64,000 nucleotides of DNA from JADKFD01 sp050250665. GTDB lineage: Bacteria; Pseudomonadota; Gammaproteobacteria; Xanthomonadales; SZUA-5. Positions within the stretch are counted from its first letter, which is position 1. The number at the start of each line of letters is the position of its first letter. The notes beneath the pieces were generated by a model that saw only the letters and a list, made by a program, of their open reading frames with translations, was not told the DNA's origin and did no database searches. The translations under genes were made by a program, and so were the position numbers. Location: NCBI GenBank assembly GCA_050250665.1, contig JBFWOF010000028.1:16038-80037 (forward strand). Reading direction: 5' to 3'. Shown one piece after another: positions 7,280 through 15,017 of this stretch.

Positions 7280-10015
7280 ATGCGCACCCTCGCTTCCCTG
7301 CGGGCCAGCACGGCGCTGGCAATCGTGGCTCTGCTGGTGGCCGGTCCGGTCTCGGCACAGCTGTACGCCCTCAATTACGACCGCAGCACGGGCAGCACCA
7401 CGCTGGCGTCGGTCAATGCCAGCGACGCTACGCTCAGCGATATCGGTGGCGGCGCACCGGCCTGTTGTGAAGTAGGCATGGGCGCCAACGCCTTCGATCC
7501 CTTCTCGCAAGTGCTGTACGCCTTCGGGCCGAGTTCGGCCGATCCGTCGATCAGCGTGCTCTATCGCTTTGACCCGCTCAGCGGCGCCGGAGCGCTGGTG
7601 GGCAGCGTTTCCTTGCCTGGACGTATTGTTGGCGCCGCCTTCGAGCAGAGTACCCAGCGCCTGCTGGCCCTGCGTCAGGTATCTGCCACGCAGCTTGACG
7701 TGCTGGCGGTGGATACCGCCACCGCCACCGCAAGCGTTGTCAATCCGGGTGTAGCCGATTGCTGTCAGCTGATTTCCGGCGCTGTGGCCGAACGCAGCGG
7801 CGTGCTTTACGTGGTGGGCCGCCTGCCAGGTGCGCCCGGAACCCAGCTGCTGATCGGATTCTCCACCAGCTCCCCCGCGGTGAGCCAGACCGCCATGAGC
7901 GCCGAGCTGGTGGCACTGGTTACCGATCGGCTGAGCAATACGCTTATCGGTCTGCAGCAACTTCGCAGCGGTGCGCCAGCGACCTACAGTCTGCAACTGG
8001 TGAGCGTCGATCCGAGCAGCGCCAACCTGACACCCATAGGTGCCGCCACCGCCGATTGCTGCGCCATCGCCCCGGATACCGTCACCATCAACAACGGCGC
8101 ACTGCGCGCCGTCGGTACCCGGGTCGGCATGAGCGGATTCGATCTGATCTCCTTTGATCTGGGCACCGGCGTGGCCAGCTTCAGTTCCGCACCGATCGCC
8201 GCCAACCGGATCGTGGACGGCATGTTCGATCTGCTCAAGGGCTTGTTGCCCTCGACCACCAACATCGTCTCGATCGCGCCGTCGCCGGCGGTGGTCGGTC
8301 AGCCCTATACCGTCACCGTGGCGGTGTCGGCCGCCAGCGGTACGCCTACCGGCAGCGTGATCATCAGTGACGGCAATGGCGCCCAGTGCACCATCGTCCT
8401 CCCGGCCAGCAGTTGCCAGCTGACCTCCGTTGTTGTCGGACCCTTGACGATCACTGCCAGCTACGGTGGTGACAGCAGCTATGCGGGCAGCAGCGACACA
8501 GCCGCGCTGACGGTCGGTCTGGCCCCGAGTGCTACCCAGATCGACAGCATCGTGCCGTCGCCGAGCACGGTGGGTCAGAGCTATGTGGTCAGTGTCAGCG
8601 TCAGCGGCTTTGGTCCGCCCAGCGGCGACGTCACCGTCGGCGATGGCAACGGCGCGGTGTGCACCATTGCCTTGCCCGCTGTCAGCTGCATGCTGACCTC
8701 CACCGTGGCCGGACCGAAGACCATCAGTGCCAGCTATCCTGGCGATGGCTTCAATTTGCCGAGCAGCGCCACCGCAGCGCACGAGGTGCTCCGCGCGGCC
8801 TCGGTCACGACCATCACCGGCGTTGTGCCAGCCGGCAGCAGCGTGGTCGGTCAAGCCTATGCGGTCAGCGTCAGCGTGACCGGCTTTGGTGTGCCGGTGG
8901 GCAATGTCGTCATCGACGATGGCAGCGGCGCCAGTTGCACCGTGACCCTGCCCGCGATCAGCTGCAATCTGACATCGAGTAGCGCCGGCGCGAAGACCCT
9001 GACCGCCAGCTACGGAGGTGATGTCAACAACCTGCCGAGCGCGGACACCGAGGCCTACACCATAGACCGGGCGCCCTCGACTACGACCATCGTTACGGTG
9101 GTGCCCTCGCCGAGCGTTGCCGGTCAGGCCTATGCGGTGACGGTCAGCGTGACCGGCTTTGGTACGCCAAGCGGAAGCGTCGTGGTCGATGATGGAACTG
9201 GCGCCAGTTGCACGGTGACGCTGCCGGCAGCCAGCTGCAATCTCACCTCGCAGACGGCCGGCGCCAAGACCCTGACGGCCAGCTATTCGGGCGACGTCAA
9301 CAATCTGCCGTCCTCCGCCACCGCGGCGCAGACGGTCAACCCGGCGCCCACGACGACCGCGCTGAGCGCCGTGCCGAATCCGGCGATCGTCGGTCAGACG
9401 GTGGTGCTGACGGCCACCGTCAGTGGTGGCGTCAACACCACGGGCACGGTCGCATTCCTCGAAGGCGCCAATCCGATTGCCGGCTGTGCCGCCGTAACCG
9501 TGGCGGCGGGCACGGCCAGCTGCAGCACCAGCTTCTCACCTGAAGGCACTCGCAACCTCGTCGCCAACTACTCCGGTGACGCCAACAATCTGGCCTCATC
9601 GGGCGCATTGTCGCTGCCCGTGCAAAGGGTGCCGACAACGACCACGCTGACGGTTTCGCCGCTGGCGGTGGTCGTAGGCGATCCGGTGCAGTTGTCGATC
9701 ACCGTCAGCGGCGGCGTGCCGCCGCTGTCCGGCACTGTCAGCATCACCGCCAATGGCGTGGCCCTGCCGGTGTGTCAGAACCTGGTGCTGGATGGCAACG
9801 GGCAGACTTCGTGCGTGGTGACCTTTGCCGACTTCAACGTCTACCAGCTGGTGGCGACCTATTCCGGGGACATCGATGATCTGCCGTCCTCGGGCACGGC
9901 TGCGGTCACGGTCACGGCCATCAAGGTGCCTGCCCTCGGTGGACCGGGTCTGCTGTTGCTGGGTCTGCTGATGGCGGGTCTGGTGTTGGTGCCGGGAGTC
10001 CGACGTCAACCATGA
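7280..10015 (+). CDS. Exported Ig-like repeat protein with vicinal-cysteine N-terminal repeats and an IPTL-CTERM-like tail
   Basis: A 911-aa secreted protein. After the signal peptide (residues 1-26) comes a region (about 27-325) of three repeats. Each carries adjacent cysteines at 62-63, 161-162 and 260-261, exactly 99 residues apart. Six bacterial Ig-like domains (Big_3_5 type, about 91 residues each) follow from about 326 to 880. They share motifs such as GSxxxDDGxGAxCTVTLPAxSCNLTS and ASYSGDxNNLPSS. The tail is VPALGGPG plus a hydrophobic helix and VRRQP, resembling IPTL-CTERM sorting signals. It is likely a surface or adhesin-like protein. It starts 11 bp after the S74 protein and ends just before the FG-GAP gene, so the three are probably co-transcribed. 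Confidence 0.8.
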   Translation: MRTLASLRASTALAIVALLVAGPVSAQLYALNYDRSTGSTTLASVNASDATLSDIGGGAPACCEVGMGANAFDPFSQVLYAFGPSSADPSISVLYRFDPLSGAGALVGSVSLPGRIVGAAFEQSTQRLLALRQVSATQLDVLAVDTATATASVVNPGVADCCQLISGAVAERSGVLYVVGRLPGAPGTQLLIGFSTSSPAVSQTAMSAELVALVTDRLSNTLIGLQQLRSGAPATYSLQLVSVDPSSANLTPIGAATADCCAIAPDTVTINNGALRAVGTRVGMSGFDLISFDLGTGVASFSSAPIAANRIVDGMFDLLKGLLPSTTNIVSIAPSPAVVGQPYTVTVAVSAASGTPTGSVIISDGNGAQCTIVLPASSCQLTSVVVGPLTITASYGGDSSYAGSSDTAALTVGLAPSATQIDSIVPSPSTVGQSYVVSVSVSGFGPPSGDVTVGDGNGAVCTIALPAVSCMLTSTVAGPKTISASYPGDGFNLPSSATAAHEVLRAASVTTITGVVPAGSSVVGQAYAVSVSVTGFGVPVGNVVIDDGSGASCTVTLPAISCNLTSSSAGAKTLTASYGGDVNNLPSADTEAYTIDRAPSTTTIVTVVPSPSVAGQAYAVTVSVTGFGTPSGSVVVDDGTGASCTVTLPAASCNLTSQTAGAKTLTASYSGDVNNLPSSATAAQTVNPAPTTTALSAVPNPAIVGQTVVLTATVSGGVNTTGTVAFLEGANPIAGCAAVTVAAGTASCSTSFSPEGTRNLVANYSGDANNLASSGALSLPVQRVPTTTTLTVSPLAVVVGDPVQLSITVSGGVPPLSGTVSITANGVALPVCQNLVLDGNGQTSCVVTFADFNVYQLVATYSGDIDDLPSSGTAAVTVTAIKVPALGGPGLLLLGLLMAGLVLVPGVRRQP

Positions 10016-10022
10016 GGGTCCC

Positions 10023-11603
10023 ATGCGCCGCTCCGGTCTGATAGTTCTCCTGATGCTCGCCGCACCTGGATTGAGTTCAGGTGCGGCGGCCAGCGGCAGT
10101 TGGGGCTTTGTCGACATGACCACGGCCTCGGGGGCCAGTTCGCAATTCCGCTTCCAGTTTGGCTACGCCGAAACCCGCGACATGATGCCGGCCGGGGTTG
10201 CTGCCGGTGATATCGACAATGACGGTGATATCGACTTGATCATCCCGCAGGGCGACTACCTGCCTTTGCGGGTCTTGCGCAATCTCGGCAACGGCAGCTT
10301 CCAGTCGGTGGCGGCCCAGGTGGGTCTGAATCTCACCGCTGATGTGGCGGCAGGCGCGCTGCTGGCCGACCTCGACAACAATGGCGACCTGGATCTGGTG
10401 CTGACCGGCCTGCGCGGCTTCGGTACCCGCCTGTATCTGAACCAATCGGGTCAGTACACCGAGGCCACTGCTGCCTGGGGGCTGTCCGGCTCAACCATCG
10501 ATGCCTATTCCGCGGCCGCCGGTGATATCGACCATGACGGCTGGCTGGATCTGGCCGTCAGCCACTGGGACAACCGCACTGGCGCTGCTCCCACCAGCGG
10601 ACACCTGTGGCGCAATTCCGGATCCGCATTCACCGACATTGATGTCAGCAGTGGCATCAGCGCGGCCTACACCGGACCCGATTACAGTTTCAGTCCGCAT
10701 CTGATCGACTTTGACGACGATGGTGACGTCGATCTGCTGATGGCCAGTGACTTCGGCACCACCAAGGCCTTCCGCAATCTGGGCAACGGTCAGTTCCAGA
10801 TGCTCGATCCGCTGCTGTTCGATGATGAGAACGGCATGGGTGCCGATGTCGGCGATTATGACAACGACGGCGATCTCGACTGGTTCGTCAGTTCGATCTA
10901 CGACCCGGCCGGCGTGCCGGTAGCGGGGCAGGGCATCACCGGCAACCGCCTCTATCGCAACGATGGCAACGGCCTGTTCGTCGACGTCAGTGCGGCTGCG
11001 GGCGTGCGCCAGGGCTACTGGGGCTGGGGCAGCTGCTTTGCCGATTTCAATCAGGATGGCTGGCTGGACATCTTCCACGTCAACGGCATGCCTTTCGGCA
11101 ACCATCCGGTGTTCAACGCCGATCCCAGTCGCTTGTTCATCAGTCAGGGCGATGGCACCTTTGTCGAGCAGGCGCTGGCACTGGGCATCAATGACACCGC
11201 ACAGGGCCGCGGGATCGCCTGTTTTGACTACGATCGCGATGGCGACATCGACATCTACATCGCCAACAATGAAGGCAACGGCCGCCTTTATCGCAACGAT
11301 GCTCCGGCTGGCAGTCATGGTCTGGGCGTGAGGCTGCGTACCGGCGGTGCCAATTCCCAGGCCGTGGGCGCGCGGCTGCGGCTGCGCCTGGGCGGGCAAA
11401 CGCAAACCCGGGTGTTGATTGCCGGCAGTCATTTCCAGTCCTCCAGTCCCACCGAGGCCCATTTCGGGCTGGGTCCGGCAAGCCGGGCTGATGCGCTGGA
11501 GATCGAATGGCCCGATGGCCGCACCACCTGTATCGCCGAGCCCGATGCCCAGCCGCTGCTGACCGTGGATGACCCGGACCGGGTGTTCGCGACGCGCGAT
11601 TGA
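10023..11603 (+). CDS. Exported FG-GAP/VCBS repeat protein with ASPIC/UnbV C-terminal domain
   Basis: A 526-aa protein with a signal peptide (about residues 1-23) and a beta-propeller of FG-GAP/VCBS repeats. These contain calcium-binding-like loops: GDIDNDGDIDL, ADLDNNGDLDL, GDIDHDGWLDL, DFDDDGDVDLL, GDYDNDGDLDW, DFNQDGWLDI and DYDRDGDIDI. The last ~70 residues (from about GVRLRTGGANSQAVGARLRL) form an ASPIC/UnbV domain with the WPDGRTT motif. Such CRTAC1-like proteins are extracellular and thought to be calcium-stabilised. The gene begins 7 bp after the Ig-repeat protein. The exact function cannot be told from sequence. Confidence 0.85.
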   Translation: MRRSGLIVLLMLAAPGLSSGAAASGSWGFVDMTTASGASSQFRFQFGYAETRDMMPAGVAAGDIDNDGDIDLIIPQGDYLPLRVLRNLGNGSFQSVAAQVGLNLTADVAAGALLADLDNNGDLDLVLTGLRGFGTRLYLNQSGQYTEATAAWGLSGSTIDAYSAAAGDIDHDGWLDLAVSHWDNRTGAAPTSGHLWRNSGSAFTDIDVSSGISAAYTGPDYSFSPHLIDFDDDGDVDLLMASDFGTTKAFRNLGNGQFQMLDPLLFDDENGMGADVGDYDNDGDLDWFVSSIYDPAGVPVAGQGITGNRLYRNDGNGLFVDVSAAAGVRQGYWGWGSCFADFNQDGWLDIFHVNGMPFGNHPVFNADPSRLFISQGDGTFVEQALALGINDTAQGRGIACFDYDRDGDIDIYIANNEGNGRLYRNDAPAGSHGLGVRLRTGGANSQAVGARLRLRLGGQTQTRVLIAGSHFQSSSPTEAHFGLGPASRADALEIEWPDGRTTCIAEPDAQPLLTVDDPDRVFATRD

Positions 11604-11655
11604 CGTCGCTACGGGCTATACACTGGGGCATGCCAATTCCGACCATTGCCCGCTG

Positions 11656-12150
11656 ATGAGCATCCGTCTTGCCACGGCGAAGGACCTGGGCACGGTGCAC
11701 GCCATCTACGCCGACCCGCAGATCGCCGCCTGGCTCGGACGAGAATCGATGTCGCTGCACGATTTCCAGCCCTTGTTCGACGATCTGTGCGCGCGCCCGA
11801 GTTTCCAGGTCTGGGAACTGGACGGTGTCGTCGTTGGCTTTCACCATGTCAGTCTGCTGGTCAGCGCCACCAGCATCAGTGCCTACCTCAGCACCATCGC
11901 CCTGGTGCCTGGGCATCAGGGCAAGGGCCTGGCCCGGCAGGTGCTGGGCGAGCTGATCGGGGAACTGAATCGCGGCGGGGTGGCGCGCATCGATCTGATT
12001 GTCGACAGCCGCAATCGTCGCGCAGTCACCTGCTACCAGCGACTGGGGTTCGTCATCGAACGCACGCTGAGCCGCTGTGCCCTGCACGCGGGCCAGATGC
12101 GCGAGGTTTCCGATCACTACATGGGCCTGTCGCTGCGGCAGTCAAAGTAG
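11656..12150 (+). CDS. GNAT family N-acetyltransferase
   Basis: A 164-aa acetyl-CoA-dependent acetyltransferase. The acetyl-CoA binding motif A is IALVPGHQGKGLARQVLGELI, and motif B includes NRRAVTCYQRLGFVIERTL. The chosen ATG (MSIRLATAKDLGTV) gives a normal GNAT N-terminus; an upstream in-frame ATG at 11569 would overlap the preceding gene. The substrate is unknown. It stands alone, followed by a 383-bp repeat-containing spacer. Confidence 0.85.
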   Translation: MSIRLATAKDLGTVHAIYADPQIAAWLGRESMSLHDFQPLFDDLCARPSFQVWELDGVVVGFHHVSLLVSATSISAYLSTIALVPGHQGKGLARQVLGELIGELNRGGVARIDLIVDSRNRRAVTCYQRLGFVIERTLSRCALHAGQMREVSDHYMGLSLRQSK

Positions 12151-12533
12151 GCGTGGGTGCCGCACAGCGACTCTCCCGCGCCTTTCTCGCTGTCGTAGGT
12201 ACAGACTGGTCTGGACGCTTTTCGTCTTTCGCGGCCGAAGCGTCCAGACTCGTCCGGACCCGCTTTGGCCATAGCCTGTGAGGAGGCGCCGATGCCCCGT
12301 GCAGACACAGCAACCACCGCCCCCGACCACACCTGGACCTTGGTCCAGCGTCGGCAGAATCATGAATACGTTTGCACCTGCGCCGCAGTTTCGGGCTCGG
12401 CCTTTAAGCTGCCCGGGGCAGCCCGAGGCGGGCTCGCGGGCCTTTGCCCTGCGGCTGTCGGCCAGGTGTTGCCGGTCCCGTTTGCGCCAGGAGATGCGCG
12501 ACATCCATTCCTCAGCCAGAGAGCGAGCGCTGC
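12151..12533. other. Repeat-bearing spacer upstream of glgP
   Basis: This 383-bp stretch has no convincing gene; the ORFs across it lack plausible composition or domains. It holds a segment at 12151-12193 that recurs at 52494-52535, one copy of the TCTGGAC stem-loop repeat (12195-12260), and an isolated perfect palindrome CTGGACCTTGGTCCAG at 12333-12348. The glgP promoter must lie here, but I cannot pinpoint it. Confidence 0.6.
12195..12260. repeat. Dispersed palindromic repeat, TCTGGAC family, copy 1
   Basis: An inverted repeat with arms CAGACTGGTCTGGACGCTT and AAGCGTCCAGACTCGTCCGG around a short loop. Closely related copies lie at 25261-25330 and 38938-38996, always between genes. Each arm is itself partly palindromic (GTCCAGAC/GTCTGGAC), so the unit folds into a long hairpin like a REP/BIME element. 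Confidence 0.8.
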
Positions 12534-15017
12534 ATGACCGAAGTTGTTGAAACTCCCATCTCGCCCTCACTGCGCGACGCGCTTCGAACTCGTCTGGCAC
12601 AGCAGCCCCTGGCTGCGGGTGCCTCTCGCGACCAGTACCACCTGGCTTTGTTCCGGGCCCTGGCCGATATCTGCCGCGATGCCCTGCTGGCGCGCTGGGG
12701 ACGTACCCAGATCGAAGACGCGGCAGCGGTGGCGGCGGGTCAGGCGCGGCGCGTGCACTATCTGTCGATGGAGTTTCTGCTCGGGCGTGCGCTGGGCAAC
12801 GCGATGGCGGCCTTGTCCTGTGTCGATACCCTGCGCGAGATGCTGGCGGGGCTGGGTCTGGAACTGGCCGACGTGCTGGAGGGCGAGGTCGATGCCGCCC
12901 TGGGCAATGGCGGTCTGGGTCGCCTCGCGGCCTGTTTTCTGGATTCCTTTGCCGAAGTCGGTTTGCCGGCTTTCGGCTATGGCCTGCGCTACCGCTACGG
13001 CATGTTTGCCCAGCGTATTCAGGACGGTCGTCAGATCGAAGTGCCCGACGACTGGCTGCGCTCGGGCAATCCCTGGGAGGTGGCTCGCCCGGACCTGCAT
13101 TACGTGGTTGGATTTGGTGGGCGAGTCAATGCCGAAGGCGATGGCCGCTACTGGACGCCGGCGCAGCGGATCGTTGCCCGGGCCTATGATTTCATCGTAC
13201 CCGCGCACCACAGCGAGCGTGTGGCCACCTTGCGACAATGGCATGCCGAAGCCAGCGAGAGCATCGATTTCGGTGCTTTCTGCCGTGGTGATTACCCGGC
13301 GGCGGCGCAGCACCAGCTGGACGCCGATGTGCTCAACTGGGTGCTGTATCCGGATGACAGTACCGAAGCCGGCCGCGAACTGCGGCTGAAGCAGGAGGCT
13401 TTCCTGGTGTCCGCCTCGCTGCAGGATCTGATTGCGCGACACCTGCAGGAGGGTGGGGCCATCGCCCAGCTGGGGCAGCGCAACGCCATCCACCTCAACG
13501 ACACCCACCCGGCACTGGCGCCGGCCGAATTGATGCGGCTGCTGCTGGATGAGCACGGACTGGACTGGGACGAGGCCTGGCGCATCACCCGGCAGGCCTT
13601 GTCCTACACCAACCACACGCTGTTACCCGAGGCCCTGGAAACCTGGCCGGTGAGTCTGTTCGAGCGCTGGCTGCCGCGGCATCTGGAAGTGATCTATCGA
13701 ATCAACGAACATCTGCTCGCCGATGTGCGCCGCCGATTCCCCGGCGATGAAGCGCTGGTGCAGCGAATCTCGCTGATCGACGAGGGCCACGGCCGGCGTA
13801 TCCGCATGGCAGGACTCGCCATCGTCGCCTCGCACAAGGTCAATGGCGTGGCTGCGCTGCATTCGCGGCTGATGGTGCAGACCATCTTTGCCGATTACGC
13901 CCGGCTCTATCCCGAGCGCTTTTTCAACGTGACCAACGGGGTCACGCCGCGGCGCTGGCTGCAGCAGGCCAATCCGTCGCTGTCAGCCCTGCTCGACGAG
14001 GCCATCGGCGACGGTTGGCGGCGCGATCTGGAGCAGTTGGCCAGACTGCGCCCGCTGGCAGCCGATGCCCAGCTGCAAGCCCGCTTTCTGGCGGTCAAGC
14101 AGGCCAACAAGCAGCGCCTGTCAACGCTGATTCGACGCGACCTCGGCCCCTTCGTCCAGGCCGACAGCCTGTACGACGTGCAGATCAAGCGCATCCACGA
14201 GTACAAGCGGCAACTGCTGAACCTGCTGCATGTGGTCTCGCGTTACCAGGCCATTTTGGAGCAGCCGGAGGGTCCCTGGGTGCCGCGCACGGTGATCATC
14301 GCCGGCAAGGCGGCGTCGGCCTATCGCGTGGCCAAGCAGATCATCCAGCTGGCCCATGACATCGCCCGCGTCGTCAACAGCGATCCGCGCGTGGCTGGTC
14401 GGCTGAAGCTGGTGTTCCTGCCCAACTACGGGGTCAGTCTGGCCGAAGCGATCATCCCTGCCACTGATCTGTCCGAGCAGATCTCCACCGCGGGCACCGA
14501 GGCCTCGGGCACCGGCAACATGAAGTTCGCCATGAACGGCGTGCTGACCATCGGTACCTGGGACGGTGCCAACATCGAAATGGCCGAGGCCATCGGCGTC
14601 GGTGACGTCTTCGAGTTCGGTCTGCGCGTCGAGCAGCTGGCCGGATTGCGCGCGACCGGCTACGACCCCAGCCTGTATGTAGAGCAGGATCTGCGCCTGC
14701 GACGGGTGCTGGATGCCATCGCCGGCGGCAGCTTCTCGCCCGGTGAGCCGGGCCGCCATCGAGATCTGGTGGACAGTCTGAGGCATCGTGACCGCTATTT
14801 TCTGCTGGCCGATTTCGATGACTATCTGCAGGCGCAGGCGCGCGTTGATGCGCTGTACGCCAATCCGCAGGCCTGGGCGGCCTGCGCGCTGCGCAATATC
14901 GCTGGCATGGGCCGGTTCTCCGCCGATCGCAGCGTGCGCGACTACATCGAGCAGGTCTGGTCGCCAGCGGCCCTGAATCGCAGCGGTCTGCTGCGGGCCA
15001 TGCCGCACCATGCTTGA
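12534..15017 (+). CDS. glgP: Glycogen/maltodextrin phosphorylase
   Basis: Removes glucose from alpha-1,4-glucan ends as glucose-1-phosphate, using pyridoxal phosphate. The 827-aa length fits bacterial GlgP. Motifs include VHYLSMEFLLGR, EVDAALGNGGLGRLAACFLDS, NDTHPALAPAEL, DVQIKRIHEYKRQLLN and the PLP-lysine motif EASGTGNMKFAMNG. The ATG giving MTEVVETPISPS is preferred to an in-frame ATG at 12444, which would add a composition-driven, unconserved extension. The last 8 bp overlap glgB, starting a four-gene operon. Confidence 0.96.
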   Translation: MTEVVETPISPSLRDALRTRLAQQPLAAGASRDQYHLALFRALADICRDALLARWGRTQIEDAAAVAAGQARRVHYLSMEFLLGRALGNAMAALSCVDTLREMLAGLGLELADVLEGEVDAALGNGGLGRLAACFLDSFAEVGLPAFGYGLRYRYGMFAQRIQDGRQIEVPDDWLRSGNPWEVARPDLHYVVGFGGRVNAEGDGRYWTPAQRIVARAYDFIVPAHHSERVATLRQWHAEASESIDFGAFCRGDYPAAAQHQLDADVLNWVLYPDDSTEAGRELRLKQEAFLVSASLQDLIARHLQEGGAIAQLGQRNAIHLNDTHPALAPAELMRLLLDEHGLDWDEAWRITRQALSYTNHTLLPEALETWPVSLFERWLPRHLEVIYRINEHLLADVRRRFPGDEALVQRISLIDEGHGRRIRMAGLAIVASHKVNGVAALHSRLMVQTIFADYARLYPERFFNVTNGVTPRRWLQQANPSLSALLDEAIGDGWRRDLEQLARLRPLAADAQLQARFLAVKQANKQRLSTLIRRDLGPFVQADSLYDVQIKRIHEYKRQLLNLLHVVSRYQAILEQPEGPWVPRTVIIAGKAASAYRVAKQIIQLAHDIARVVNSDPRVAGRLKLVFLPNYGVSLAEAIIPATDLSEQISTAGTEASGTGNMKFAMNGVLTIGTWDGANIEMAEAIGVGDVFEFGLRVEQLAGLRATGYDPSLYVEQDLRLRRVLDAIAGGSFSPGEPGRHRDLVDSLRHRDRYFLLADFDDYLQAQARVDALYANPQAWAACALRNIAGMGRFSADRSVRDYIEQVWSPAALNRSGLLRAMPHHA

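Noticed and set aside
12265..12550. Short plus-strand ORFs upstream of glgP (90 aa each)
   Set aside because: Arg/Pro-rich translations in overlapping frames, no domain, repeat-bearing spacer; typical high-GC chance frames.
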